Origin: VMDH01 sp038108875
Lineage (GTDB): Bacteria > Pseudomonadota > Gammaproteobacteria > Magnimaribacterales > D2472
Reading direction: 5' to 3'
NCBI GenBank assembly: GCA_038108875.1
Contig: JAYNII010000002.1
Coordinates: forward strand, 79,145 to 143,144
DNA: 64,000 nucleotides
Part shown: positions 7,413-16,788 of the stretch, piece by piece
Layout: the number at the start of each line of letters is the position of its first letter
How positions within the stretch are numbered: position 1 is the stretch's first letter
Notes under the pieces: generated by a model
The model's database searches: none
The model's input: the letters and a program-made list of their open reading frames with translations, nothing else
Told to the model about the DNA's origin: nothing
Translations under genes and position numbers: made by a program

Positions 7413-8542
7413 TATTTACAAATGGAGACTAAAGAAAAAACTGCAATTCCTTTATCATGTCCAACTCCTCCCAGTCCTTCAGTAGTTGTTGACTTGATAG
7501 CAATATCTTCAATTGGGAGCTCGCATAACTTTGAAAGTGATTTCTTTATTTCATCTACATAGGGACTTATTTTAGGTAGACCGCATACTATTGTGATTTC
7601 AATTTGTCTTAATTTATAAGTATGTTTTTTTAACAGAGTCATTGATTTGGTTAAAATAATTTTACTATCAAGATCTTTGTTACTATCATCGGTGTCTGGA
7701 AAATAGAATCCAATATCCCTTAAACCTATTGAACCCAAAATTGCGTCTGCTAAGGAATGAAGCAAGACATCTCCATCAGAATGGGAAATAATCGAATATT
7801 CTGATGGTATATCAACCCCTCCTAACCGGAATCCTGTTCCAGATTCATAGAGATGATAATCTATACCGCGACCAAATCGATTATCAATTGATGAGCTTGA
7901 AAAAAGATCAGCAGCGTATGTGATTTTTTTATTGGCTTCATCGCCATCAAAAAACTTTATTTTGTAACCATAAAATTCTAGTAATTGTGACTCATCTGTA
8001 AAATCAATTTCATCACTTAGCTTTTTTGTAAAAGAGTCTTGCAGAGGTATTTTTTTAAAAATCTGTGGAGTTTGAACTGCAAAAAAATTATTTCGATCAA
8101 CTGGTTGCATCGAATCACCAGACCTGAGGCTATCAGAAATTGAAACTACAGGAATTGCACCATCATATTTGTACAGATGCTTAATTTGATCAATAATTGG
8201 ATTAATTGAAAAAAATGGTCTGACTGCATCATGCACAATAATATATTCAATTTCTTCACTAACTAAGGCCAAACAATTGCTTACAGAGATCTGTCTAGTA
8301 TTACCGCCTTTTATAATCTTAACTTTTTCATGATTTTCGAAAACTATTCGTTTGCAAAACATATCAGAGGGTGCAATAGCTAAGATAACTTCTTTAACAG
8401 CATAATGTGAAGTAAAAGAATTTACAGTCTGTTCTAAAACAGTTGAGCCTCCCAGTCTATAGTATTGTTTTGGGATGATTGATTTAAAACGTGAACCTAT
8501 TCCAGCAGCTGGAATGAGGACTGCAATATTAGTTTGGTTCAT
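7412..8542 (-). CDS. ispDF: Bifunctional IspD-IspF: MEP cytidylyltransferase / MECDP synthase
   Basis: 376 residues. Residues 1 to about 215 are IspD (AVLIPAAGIGSRF nucleotide-binding motif, VHDAVRPF, TDESQLLE). Residues from about 220 to the end are IspF (GIDYH metal ligands, HSDGDVLLHSLADAILGSIGLRDIG, KSTTTEGLGG). Together they carry out steps three and five of the non-mevalonate isoprenoid pathway, which feeds undecaprenyl and quinone synthesis. In most gammaproteobacteria ispD and ispF are adjacent but separate; fusion is typical of alpha- and epsilonproteobacteria. No stop or frameshift lies between the domains. It overlaps ftsB by 14 bases. Confidence 0.95.
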   Translation of the reverse strand: MNQTNIAVLIPAAGIGSRFKSIIPKQYYRLGGSTVLEQTVNSFTSHYAVKEVILAIAPSDMFCKRIVFENHEKVKIIKGGNTRQISVSNCLALVSEEIEYIIVHDAVRPFFSINPIIDQIKHLYKYDGAIPVVSISDSLRSGDSMQPVDRNNFFAVQTPQIFKKIPLQDSFTKKLSDEIDFTDESQLLEFYGYKIKFFDGDEANKKITYAADLFSSSSIDNRFGRGIDYHLYESGTGFRLGGVDIPSEYSIISHSDGDVLLHSLADAILGSIGLRDIGFYFPDTDDSNKDLDSKIILTKSMTLLKKHTYKLRQIEITIVCGLPKISPYVDEIKKSLSKLCELPIEDIAIKSTTTEGLGGVGHDKGIAVFSLVSICK

Positions 8543-8858
8543 CAGAGTGAAGAACCTTATTTGAAATGAAATGCTCTTCAGATTTTATCAAACCAAGTTT
8601 ACCTCGAGCAAAAGCTTCAACATATAGATCCGAGTTTTGCATCTCTCTAATCTGACTTTCTAGATCACTATTTTGGCTCATAAGGAAATTTAGTTGTTTT
8701 TGCAGTTCCTGTTGCTCATTCCTGAGCTCTTGGTTAAGAGTCGCACCTTCACTTCCAATATACAAAGCCCAAAACAACCCTATTGATAAAAGCACAGAAA
8801 TATAAGCAAAAAGCTTAATCCAGATTGAACTTTGCATATTTAATATCTGAAAAATCAT
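8529..8858 (-). CDS. ftsB: Cell division protein FtsB
   Basis: 109 residues with a short N-terminus, one membrane segment (about residues 15-33), a coiled coil (about 40-75) and the C-terminal FARGKLGLIKSEEHF motif seen in FtsB. It forms the FtsQLB complex that licenses septal synthesis; ftsL and ftsQ are both in this window. The gene overlaps the end of eno by 44 bases if the first ATG is used, or by 23 if the second (8837, MQSSIW) is used. The second gives a length closer to E. coli FtsB, but the first has the better ribosome site (GGATAG). Confidence 0.9.
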   Translation of the reverse strand: MIFQILNMQSSIWIKLFAYISVLLSIGLFWALYIGSEGATLNQELRNEQQELQKQLNFLMSQNSDLESQIREMQNSDLYVEAFARGKLGLIKSEEHFISNKVLHSDEPN

Positions 8859-10104
8859 TTTCTATCCAAAGCAATCTATTGTATTTTGCATTTCTGTCTG
8901 ATCTACAAGGTGCGCCTGTTTTTATCTGCCCAACTCCCAGTCCAACCGCTAAATCAGAAATAGAAGTATCTTCAGTTTCTCCAGAGCGATGAGAGATTAT
9001 AGAAGTAAAATTATTTTCTTTTGCCAAATTAATAGTATCAAGAGTCTCGCTAATAGTTCCTATCTGATTAATCTTTACCAATATTGCATTAGCAATTTTA
9101 TCGTCAATACCTTTTTGTAATTCTTCTACATTTGTCACGAAAAGATCGTCTCCAACCAGGTTACATTTTGCGCCTAATAAATCTGTCAAGATCTTCCATC
9201 CATCTCTGTCATTTTCATCCATACCGTCCTCTATTGAGACTATTGGGTAAGAGTTAAGCAATTCATTTAAATAAAGTGCAAACTCAGTTGAGGTTAAAGA
9301 AGCTTTATCTCCTTGTAAGACATACCTTCCATTTTGATAAAATTCTGAAGCGGCGCAATCAAGGCTAATGGCAATATCTTCTCCAAATTCATAGCCAGCA
9401 ATTTTAACAGAGCGCTCTATTAAATCTAAAGCTTCCTTATTGGAAGTTAAGTTGGGTGCAAACCCCCCTTCATCCCCTACAGCTGTTGAAAGCTTCTTTT
9501 GATGCAATTCTGATTTTAAAGCCTGATAAATTTCAGTACACCACATGACTGCATCTTTAAAAGAGTTAGCGCCAATGGGCATGATCATAAATTCTTGAAT
9601 ATCAATATTATTATTTGCATGCTCTCCACCATTTATGATGTTCATCATGGGTATTGGCAAATTCATAGTTAATTCTTTTGAAAATCTTTTTTTATAAAGT
9701 GAATTAACGTATTGAAACAATTGCATGTTTTGGCCGATAGCTGCCGATTTCAAAGACCCCAATGAAACGGCAAGAATAGCATTTGCTCCCAAATTAGCTT
9801 TATTTTTACTTCCATCTAACTCATTTAATAAGGCATCAATACCATCTTGGTTTAGAACATCTTGTCCAAATAGGGATTGATTGATAATTGAGTTAATATT
9901 GTTAACTGCTTTGGTAACGCTTTTACCATTAAAAGAACTCTCTTTATCTCTCAACTCAATTGCTTCTCTGCTTCCCGTTGATGCTCCACTGGGAACCATG
10001 GAGTAAGCAAATATTCCTGAATCTAGAGATGTTCTTGCTGAAACAGTTGGCACTCCCCTTGAATCTAAAATTTGAATAGCTTCTATCTTTGCAATCTTTG
10101 ACAT
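8815..10104 (-). CDS. eno: Enolase
   Basis: 429 residues, full length. Converts 2-phosphoglycerate to phosphoenolpyruvate in glycolysis; PEP is also the substrate of KdsA and MurA encoded here. Signatures seen: SGASTGSREAIELRD, AVGDEGGFAP, SIEDGMDENDRDGW and SHRSGETEDTSISDLAVG with the catalytic Lys and metal ligands in place. It lies in the usual pyrG-(kdsA)-eno-ftsB-ispD order, one base after kdsA. Confidence 0.98.
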   Translation of the reverse strand: MSKIAKIEAIQILDSRGVPTVSARTSLDSGIFAYSMVPSGASTGSREAIELRDKESSFNGKSVTKAVNNINSIINQSLFGQDVLNQDGIDALLNELDGSKNKANLGANAILAVSLGSLKSAAIGQNMQLFQYVNSLYKKRFSKELTMNLPIPMMNIINGGEHANNNIDIQEFMIMPIGANSFKDAVMWCTEIYQALKSELHQKKLSTAVGDEGGFAPNLTSNKEALDLIERSVKIAGYEFGEDIAISLDCAASEFYQNGRYVLQGDKASLTSTEFALYLNELLNSYPIVSIEDGMDENDRDGWKILTDLLGAKCNLVGDDLFVTNVEELQKGIDDKIANAILVKINQIGTISETLDTINLAKENNFTSIISHRSGETEDTSISDLAVGLGVGQIKTGAPCRSDRNAKYNRLLWIENDFSDIKYAKFNLD

Positions 10105-10105
10105 T

Positions 10106-10930
10106 TTAAGATTGATTTTTAATTAGATCATCTAAGGCTTTTAGTTCTTTTAAAACTATAGGAAGCTGCTCTAACGGTGTTGCGCAAGGCCCATCACATT
10201 TAGCCTCATCCGGATTTGGATGAGTTTCAAGGAAAATACCTGCAATTTTTTGAGCTACTCCAGACTTAGCCAAAGGAAGCATATAATCCCTCCTTCCTCC
10301 TGCTGCAAATCCTAAGCCACCTGGAAGTTGCAGTGAATGGGTTACATCAAAAATTACTGGGACATTTAAATCCTTCATAATTTGAAAATTAAGCATATCT
10401 ACCACTAAATTGTTATAACCAAATGAATTTCCTCTCTCACAAATGATATTTTTTGAATTACCAGCAGCAACTGATTTTTTGATAACATTTTCCATTTCAT
10501 GGGCTGCCAGAAACTGAGGTTTTTTAAATTGAATAATCTTATTGGTTTTAGCAGCTGCAGTGACTAAATCAGTTTGACGGCATAAAAATGCTGGAATCTG
10601 AATAATGTCGCATACTTCAGCAACTATATCAGCTTGAGAGGGTTCATGAATATCAGTTATTACTGGAACATCAAACGCCTCTTTTACTTTTTGCAAGATT
10701 TCTAAACCTTCTTCAATACCTGGGCCCCTATATGAATTTAATGAGCTCCTGTTTGCTTTATCAAAGGATCCTTTAAACACCCATGGCATATTTAGCTTAG
10801 CTGTATTAGTTTTGAATGCTTCTGCAACCTGCATTGCTAATGCTTCAGACTCTAAAACATTAACTCCTCCAATAATGCAAAGAGGTTTTTTATTGCTTAT
10901 ATGAAAATCTGCTAATTCTATGGAATTCAT
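10106..10930 (-). CDS. kdsA: 3-deoxy-8-phosphooctulonate synthase (KDO-8-phosphate synthase)
   Basis: 274 residues. Condenses PEP with arabinose-5-phosphate to KDO-8-phosphate for the inner core of LPS. Characteristic stretches are KGSFDKANRSS, DIHEPSQADI, CERGNSFGYNNLVVDM and FDVTHSLQLPGG. It starts at an ATGA overlap with pyrG. Its substrate comes from KdsD, encoded at 43.7 kb. Confidence 0.97.
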   Translation of the reverse strand: MNSIELADFHISNKKPLCIIGGVNVLESEALAMQVAEAFKTNTAKLNMPWVFKGSFDKANRSSLNSYRGPGIEEGLEILQKVKEAFDVPVITDIHEPSQADIVAEVCDIIQIPAFLCRQTDLVTAAAKTNKIIQFKKPQFLAAHEMENVIKKSVAAGNSKNIICERGNSFGYNNLVVDMLNFQIMKDLNVPVIFDVTHSLQLPGGLGFAAGGRRDYMLPLAKSGVAQKIAGIFLETHPNPDEAKCDGPCATPLEQLPIVLKELKALDDLIKNQS

Positions 10931-12561
10931 TTTTTAAGCTTAATTGATTTTTTTATAAAGTCATTAAATAAAGGGTGACCATCTCTTGGATTTGAAGTAA
11001 ACTCTGGATGAAATTGACATGCTATAAACCAAGGATGAGTAGCAATCTCAATCATCTCAACTAGCTTTTTATCAATTGAAGTTCCAACAACTCTTAAGCC
11101 TTTATCAGAAAAAGAATCGTGAAAACTTGGATTCACTTCATATCTGTGGCGATGTCTTTCAATGATGCTGTCTTTTTTATAAAGTTTATAAGACAGGGAT
11201 GTCTTGTTCAACATACATTCCTGGCCACCTAGCCTCATAGTTCCTCCTAAATCAGAATCTTTAGAGCGCCTTTCTTTTTTACCTGAAGCATTTTTCCATT
11301 CAGTTACCATTGCAATAACAGGATATTTTGTTAAAGGATCAAACTCTGTACTATTAGCTCCCTTAAGATTCAGAACATATCTTGAATACTCGATAATTGC
11401 TATTTGCATCCCAAGGCAAATTCCAAAATAAGGAATGAGTTTTTTTCTTGCATAATTACATGCAAGTATCATCCCCTCTATACCTCTCTCACCAAATCCT
11501 CCTGGCACCAAGATACCATCCGAACGTGACAATAAACTTGTAATTGATTTTTTTGTTATCTTGGAAGCATCTACAAAATTTATATTCACAGCTGCATTAT
11601 TAATAATACCTGCATGATCAAGGGCTTCGTTCAAAGATTTATAAGAATCATGCAAATCAACGTATTTGCCAACCACTGATATAGTTACTTTACGTTTAGG
11701 GTTTAGTTTTGCTTTAACGACTTTTTTCCAATCATCTAACTTAGGTTTTCTTTTTTTAGATAGCCCGAGCTTATCTAGCAGCAAAGCATCAACTCCTTGA
11801 TCATGGAGAAGCAAAGGTATGCTATAGACCGTTTGTACATCTTGCATAGAAATTACATTCTTTGGATCAACTGAGCAAAATAGGGCTATCTTTTTCTTTT
11901 CCTCATTAGGAATTTCATCTTCCAATCTGCAAATCAAGCAATCCGGCTGAAGACCTAAAGATCTAAGCTCTTTTACAGAATGTTGGGTAGGTTTGGTTTT
12001 TAACTCTCCAGAAACTTTAATAAAAGGTACAAGAGTTAAATGAGCTATGGCAGTTGCATTTGATGGGAGTTCTATAGTCATTTGACGAATGGCCTCAATA
12101 AAGGGTTGGCTTTCTATATCTCCTACAGTGCCACCAATTTCAACAATTGCTATATCAGAGCCGCTAGCTCCCTCTTTGATCCTTCTTTTGATTTCATCGG
12201 TGATGTGAGGAATAACCTGAACAGTTCCTCCAAGATATTTCCCTTTTCTTTCATTTTTAATGACCTGTTCGTAAATCTTTCCCGCTGTAAAATTATTCTT
12301 AGATGAAGCTTGAAACCTAACAAATCTCTCATAATGTCCAAGATCCAAATCTGTTTCTGTGCCATCATTAGTTACAAAGACTTCTCCGTGTTGAAAAGGG
12401 CTCATAGTGCCCGGATCTACATTTATATATGGATCTACTTTAATTAACGTGACCTTAAAACCTCTCGATTCTAGGAGTGTGCCAAGTGATGCAGCAGCAA
12501 TTCCCTTCCCAAGTGAAGAAACAACACCACCAGTGACAAATACGAATTTTTTTTGAGCCAT
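10927..12561 (-). CDS. pyrG: CTP synthase
   Basis: 544 residues, full length. Makes CTP from UTP and glutamine; CTP is also used by IspD in the same run of genes. The N-terminal synthetase domain starts KKFVFVTGGVVSSLGKG and contains SPFQHGEVFVTNDGTETDLDLGHYERF. The C-terminal class I glutaminase has the nucleophile in GICLGMQ and the His-Glu pair in CQFHPEF. It heads the pyrG-kdsA-eno group; about 60 AT-rich bases separate it from the diiron gene upstream. Confidence 0.98.
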   Translation of the reverse strand: MAQKKFVFVTGGVVSSLGKGIAAASLGTLLESRGFKVTLIKVDPYINVDPGTMSPFQHGEVFVTNDGTETDLDLGHYERFVRFQASSKNNFTAGKIYEQVIKNERKGKYLGGTVQVIPHITDEIKRRIKEGASGSDIAIVEIGGTVGDIESQPFIEAIRQMTIELPSNATAIAHLTLVPFIKVSGELKTKPTQHSVKELRSLGLQPDCLICRLEDEIPNEEKKKIALFCSVDPKNVISMQDVQTVYSIPLLLHDQGVDALLLDKLGLSKKRKPKLDDWKKVVKAKLNPKRKVTISVVGKYVDLHDSYKSLNEALDHAGIINNAAVNINFVDASKITKKSITSLLSRSDGILVPGGFGERGIEGMILACNYARKKLIPYFGICLGMQIAIIEYSRYVLNLKGANSTEFDPLTKYPVIAMVTEWKNASGKKERRSKDSDLGGTMRLGGQECMLNKTSLSYKLYKKDSIIERHRHRYEVNPSFHDSFSDKGLRVVGTSIDKKLVEMIEIATHPWFIACQFHPEFTSNPRDGHPLFNDFIKKSIKLKK

Positions 12562-12624
12562 CTTCTTTATCTAGATGGGAATACAGAATAACAGAATATG
12601 TTATTAATAAAAACTAATATTATG

Positions 12625-13698
12625 TTAATCACTAAATAAGGGTCTTGATAGATCTGCCCAGTCAATGTCTCCATCAGAAGGGCTATCTTTGAATTGCAAA
12701 ATCCCAAGTTCATCAAATTTTTCTTTTACGCTGTCGGTTAATAAACCAATTCTTGAAAGGTTTGGCATTACCCTCTGAAAAAGCAGTTTTTGAAATGTCT
12801 TAAAGATTTCAGATTCCATCTGAAAAGCTCTTGCCTCATTAACATCCCATCCAAAATATTCATAAACATCAATCGATAACATTCTTTCTTTGCTTAAATA
12901 GCAAGCTTCGTAAGCGAATTGAGCCCTTTCTTCTTTTTCTTTGTTGGTAAGTGTCTCTACGAACTCTTCTAGATAATTGACTCCAAAAGTAACATGTCTA
13001 GCTTCGTCCCTTATGATAAGACCCAACATATCATATAAAACAGGATCTCTGGCTAAGTTTCTAGAGGATTGAAAAGCAGCCAATGCAAGCCCTTCAATAA
13101 TTAACTGCATTCCAATAAATTTTAGATCCCATCTGTGATCAGTTAATATTTTATCTAGAATTGATTTAAGAGCATTGCCAATTGGATACATGAACCCAAT
13201 TCTAGTTTGGATATATCTATTGAATGCCTCTACATGCCTTGCCTCATCAAAGGTTTGGGAAGAAGCATATAATTTTGATTGATATGTCGGGGCGCAAGTT
13301 GCAAGTTGAGAAGCTACCAATAAAGCTCCTTGCTCTCCGTGTAAGAACTGGCTCATGCTCCAAGAATTCCTATGCTTAAGAAACTCAACTTTTTTTTCAT
13401 CAGGCATCGCTTGGTACGCGGGAAAATCATCCCAAAATACCGGCACAGGTTCTTTAATAGGCTCTATAGGTCTTTCCCAGTCAACATCGAGTTCAGAATT
13501 CCAATTAAGCTCCTTACCCAATTCATACAACTTTTTAATTCTATTATCTTGATCGGTGTAATCCCAGTTATAAGATCCTGTTAAGGGAGTGTTAAAAATT
13601 TCTGCTATATCTTGAACATGTTTCTTAGTTAAGTAGGGCTCAAGATCATCTTGAAAGCGAACATTTCTTGGAGACTCTTTTAATCTTATTACTTCCAT
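12625..13698 (-). CDS. Ferritin-like (R2-type) diiron protein of unknown function
   Basis: 357 residues. The metal site can be read directly: Glu122 (HGEQGA), Glu152 and His155 (DEARHVEAF), Glu202 (IIEGLALAAF), Glu232 and His235 (DEARHVTFG). This is the E, ExxH, E, ExxH set of four-helix diiron oxygenases and ribonucleotide reductase R2 proteins. I see no radical-site context that would make it a true NrdB. No signal peptide, so it is cytoplasmic. It could oxidise a lipid, amine or aldehyde; the substrate is not deducible. It follows alr by one base, with a GGAAAA ribosome site, and precedes pyrG. Confidence 0.75.
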   Translation of the reverse strand: MEVIRLKESPRNVRFQDDLEPYLTKKHVQDIAEIFNTPLTGSYNWDYTDQDNRIKKLYELGKELNWNSELDVDWERPIEPIKEPVPVFWDDFPAYQAMPDEKKVEFLKHRNSWSMSQFLHGEQGALLVASQLATCAPTYQSKLYASSQTFDEARHVEAFNRYIQTRIGFMYPIGNALKSILDKILTDHRWDLKFIGMQLIIEGLALAAFQSSRNLARDPVLYDMLGLIIRDEARHVTFGVNYLEEFVETLTNKEKEERAQFAYEACYLSKERMLSIDVYEYFGWDVNEARAFQMESEIFKTFQKLLFQRVMPNLSRIGLLTDSVKEKFDELGILQFKDSPSDGDIDWADLSRPLFSD

Positions 13699-13699
13699 C

Positions 13700-14737
13700 T
13701 TATTTTTTCCTAATCACACGATGAGTAATTTTGGTCATTAATTCATAGGATATTAAATCATTATATGCAGATATAGAATTTATGCTATTTTCTGGAGACC
13801 AGAGAACAGCCCAATCGCCCTCTTTAACATCGCTCGTACCAGTAATATCTGCAGTTATTAGATCCATTGATACTCTGCCTAAAATCTTACACTCTTGAGA
13901 ATTAATAAGAACTGAAGTGCCATCTATAGCTGTTTGGGGATATCCATCTGCATATCCGCAATAAATAACTGCAATCTTTTTATTTTCTTGTGCTGTATAT
14001 CTACCTCCATACCCTATTCTTTCACCCTTTCTTAAGGTTCTGATAGAAATTACTTTACTCCTAAAAGTCATAGAGGTTTTAAGATATTTATCTGGAAATC
14101 CTCCGTACATTGCAATACCACATCTTACCCAATCGAATGCATATTCCGGAAAATGCATAACCCCTGCGGAATTTAAAATACTTTTTTTCGTTTGATTGAA
14201 AGACGAAGCCAAATCATCAAATAAATCAAATTGCTTAGCATTCATTTCATCTTTTGGAGAATCAGCACAAGCAAGATGACTCATCAAACAATTTTCCACT
14301 CGATTAAAGTCTAAAAGTTTTATTGAATCCTCTATCTCAAATCCTAATCTATTCATGCCAGTATTAAATTTCAACCATAAATTTAGTTTTGAATTAAATT
14401 GTTTGGCCAGCTCGTATTGAGAAAAATCGTGTATCACTAAAGAAAAATTATTTTGATTAGCTATTTTGAAGCCTTCTTCATTATAGAGGCCCTGCATGAG
14501 CAGAACTGGTTTAGAAGAATATTTCCTGATCGCAAGCGCCTCATCTAGCCTTACTACGCCATATCCGTCTACACATGCATCTAATTCTTCTACAAAATCT
14601 TTTAGCTCATGACCGTAGGCATTTGCTTTAATAATTGCCATAAAAGATGTTTCTTTGGAGATCAATGTTTTTAAATAACAAATATTATTTTGAATAATAC
14701 TCAAATCAACTATAAGTTCAGCCTTGGGCTCAATCAT
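13700..14737 (-). CDS. alr: Alanine racemase
   Basis: 345 residues. PLP enzyme that supplies D-alanine for murein; its product is used by Ddl in this window. The PLP lysine lies in MAIIKANAYGHE (about residues 32-43), and the catalytic tyrosine is in RIGYGGRYTA. VSMDLITADIT is the second family signature. The start overlaps the dnaB stop (ATGA), the common dnaB-alr order. Confidence 0.96.
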   Translation of the reverse strand: MIEPKAELIVDLSIIQNNICYLKTLISKETSFMAIIKANAYGHELKDFVEELDACVDGYGVVRLDEALAIRKYSSKPVLLMQGLYNEEGFKIANQNNFSLVIHDFSQYELAKQFNSKLNLWLKFNTGMNRLGFEIEDSIKLLDFNRVENCLMSHLACADSPKDEMNAKQFDLFDDLASSFNQTKKSILNSAGVMHFPEYAFDWVRCGIAMYGGFPDKYLKTSMTFRSKVISIRTLRKGERIGYGGRYTAQENKKIAVIYCGYADGYPQTAIDGTSVLINSQECKILGRVSMDLITADITGTSDVKEGDWAVLWSPENSINSISAYNDLISYELMTKITHRVIRKK

Positions 14738-16101
14738 TTATAGGGATCATAAAAACTATCGACAGCAAAATTTTCAAAACGAGTGAACTCTTTTAAGAAG
14801 GTAAGATCCACTGTTCCAATAGGACCATTTCTTTGCTTGCCAATAATTATCTCAGCCTTGTTACCTTCTTCAGAATCCTCGTTATAAACTTCATCTCTAT
14901 AAATAAAGAAGATTACATCTGCATCCTGTTCGATAGCACCTGAGTCTCTTAAATCTGCCATCATCGGTCTTTTATTTGGTCTTTGTTCTACTGCTCTATT
15001 CAATTGCGATAAAGCAATCACTGGAACCTCTAGCTCTTTCGCTAGAGATTTAAGCGATCTAGAAATTTCGGATATTTGATTCACTCTACTTTCTGTTGAG
15101 CCTGGAAGCTGCATAAGCTGAAGATAGTCAACAATAATGAGTGCAAGCCCATGCTCGCTTTGTCTATAAACCCTTCTGGCACGAGCCCTTATCTCCATGG
15201 GTGATAAAATTGAACTATCATCAATTAATAAAGGCAGATCTCTTAGTTCAGCAGATGATTCCATAAACTTTTGTAATTGGTCGTTTGATAGGCGTGCTGA
15301 CCTTACATCCTGCTGATCAATTTTTGCGTGACTCGCTAATAGTCTCGTGGTAAGTGATTCGGCTGGCATTTCCAAGCTAAAGACTAGTACAGATCCCTTT
15401 ATATCCTTATTCATCAACATGTTTTCAGCTATATTCATTGCAAAAGAAGTTTTTCCCATGCTGGGTCTGCCTGCAACAATAATTAGATCTCCTTTTTGGA
15501 GACCTTGTGTTTTTTTATCAAGATCTTTATATCCTGTCGACGAACCTAGCAATGAAGAACCTTTCTTAGAAAGTTCATTTAATCTGTCCATTGATGAACG
15601 AATTAATTCTTTTAACGGTAAAATTGAAGATGCGGTCCTACTCGCCTCATCATTTAATGAAAATATCTTACTTTCAGCTTCATCTAATAATGCTGCAGCG
15701 TCTTTACCTTGAGGATTTTTAATTAATTCAGCTATTTCTGAATTAATATGTAATAACTTACGCGCAATAGACTTTTGCCTAATAAGTTCAGCATAAGCTT
15801 CTAAATTAGCTGCAGAGGGTGAGGAGGCTGCTAATTCAACCAGATAATCTCTTCCCCCTGACCTGCCTAAAAGATTTTTACTATTTAAGCGTTCTGAAAC
15901 TGTTATTGGATCAAGTGGTTTATTAGAATTAACCAATTCACCCATTGATTCAAATATATGTTGATGATCTCTTCCTTCAAAATCAGCATGGGTAATTATC
16001 AAACTCACAGAATCAAATCTCTCAGTTTCAAGCATCAAACCGCCTAACACGGCCTGTTCTAGATTCCTAGTTTGATTAGATATTTCTATAGATTCAGGCA
16101 T
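14734..16101 (-). CDS. dnaB: Replicative DNA helicase DnaB
   Basis: 455 residues. Hexameric helicase that unwinds DNA ahead of the replisome. The N-terminal helical domain starts NLEQAVLGGLMLE; the RecA-like motor has Walker A AGRPSMGKTSFAMNIA, Walker B LALIIVDYLQLM and the H3 motif PVIALSQLNR. It follows rplI, as in many gammaproteobacteria (rpsF-rpsR-rplI-dnaB). No intein is present. Confidence 0.98.
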   Translation of the reverse strand: MPESIEISNQTRNLEQAVLGGLMLETERFDSVSLIITHADFEGRDHQHIFESMGELVNSNKPLDPITVSERLNSKNLLGRSGGRDYLVELAASSPSAANLEAYAELIRQKSIARKLLHINSEIAELIKNPQGKDAAALLDEAESKIFSLNDEASRTASSILPLKELIRSSMDRLNELSKKGSSLLGSSTGYKDLDKKTQGLQKGDLIIVAGRPSMGKTSFAMNIAENMLMNKDIKGSVLVFSLEMPAESLTTRLLASHAKIDQQDVRSARLSNDQLQKFMESSAELRDLPLLIDDSSILSPMEIRARARRVYRQSEHGLALIIVDYLQLMQLPGSTESRVNQISEISRSLKSLAKELEVPVIALSQLNRAVEQRPNKRPMMADLRDSGAIEQDADVIFFIYRDEVYNEDSEEGNKAEIIIGKQRNGPIGTVDLTFLKEFTRFENFAVDSFYDPYK

Positions 16102-16138
16102 AGGATACGATTTTCACACCATATCCAAAAGTTGACAA

Positions 16139-16585
16139 CTATTCTGCGCTTACAATTACAGTTATTTCTGCAGACACTTCGGGATGCAAAGTCAGAGTAA
16201 CTAAAAATTCTCCAACCTCTTTGAGCGCACCGTCAGGCAATTGAACCCAACTCTTTTCAATCTGATGGCCTGCCTTTTCTAAAGCTGAGGTTATTTCTCT
16301 TGTTCCGATTGAGCCGTAAAGTGTTCCTTCTTCGGTAACTTGTGCAGCAATATTTATTTTAGTGCCAGAAATTGAATCAGCTATAGACTGCGCTTTAGTA
16401 ACTAAATCAGCTGAAGCTGCAGCTAACTCAGCTTTTTTGCTTTCAACAAATTCTAAATTTACTTTTGAGGCAAACATTGCTTTCTTTTGAGGAATTAAAA
16501 AATTTCTGGCATAACCAGACTTAACATCCACAACATCGCCTATCTCGCCAAGATGGATAACTTTATCAAGAAGTATTATTTTCAT
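16139..16585 (-). CDS. rplI: 50S ribosomal protein L9
   Basis: 148 residues, full length. The N-terminal RNA-binding lobe has GEIGDVVDVKSGYARNFLIPQKKA, the L9 signature, followed by a long connecting helix and the C-terminal lobe. It is last in the rpsF-rpsR-rplI group; five bases separate it from rpsR. Confidence 0.98.
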   Translation of the reverse strand: MKIILLDKVIHLGEIGDVVDVKSGYARNFLIPQKKAMFASKVNLEFVESKKAELAAASADLVTKAQSIADSISGTKINIAAQVTEEGTLYGSIGTREITSALEKAGHQIEKSWVQLPDGALKEVGEFLVTLTLHPEVSAEITVIVSAE

Positions 16586-16590
16586 AAGAT

Positions 16591-16785
16591 TTATCTATGT
16601 TGATCAGTGAATGGGAGCAAGGCTAAAAATCTGGCAATCTTGATAGATTGAGTAATTTTACGTTGTTGAGCAGCTGTTACACCAGAAACTCTACCTGGCA
16701 TAATCTTTCCAGTTTCGGTAATAAACTGCTTCAATATATCCAGATTTGTATGATTGAATTGTTTTGGTAATTTTAACGGTTTCAT
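16591..16785 (-). CDS. rpsR: 30S ribosomal protein S18, short N-terminus
   Basis: 64 residues from the ATG at 16785, chosen because an AAGGA ribosome site sits 7 bases upstream; a TTG one codon earlier is less likely. S18 binds S6 and 16S rRNA in the platform. The conserved body is present (ITETGKIMPGRVSGVTAAQQRKITQSIKIARFLALLPFTD), but the usual basic start with RRRKFCRF is missing: only MKPLKLPKQF precedes the conserved core. Typical S18 is about 75 residues. Confidence 0.92.
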   Translation of the reverse strand: MKPLKLPKQFNHTNLDILKQFITETGKIMPGRVSGVTAAQQRKITQSIKIARFLALLPFTDQHR

Positions 16786-16788
16786 CAA

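Noticed and set aside
12583..12598. Tandem 8-base repeat ACAGAATA upstream of pyrG
   Set aside because: Only two copies in AT-rich DNA; could be chance, and no known operator matches.
15347..15712. 121-codon open frame antisense to dnaB
   Set aside because: Mirror of conserved DnaB coding; no independent evidence.
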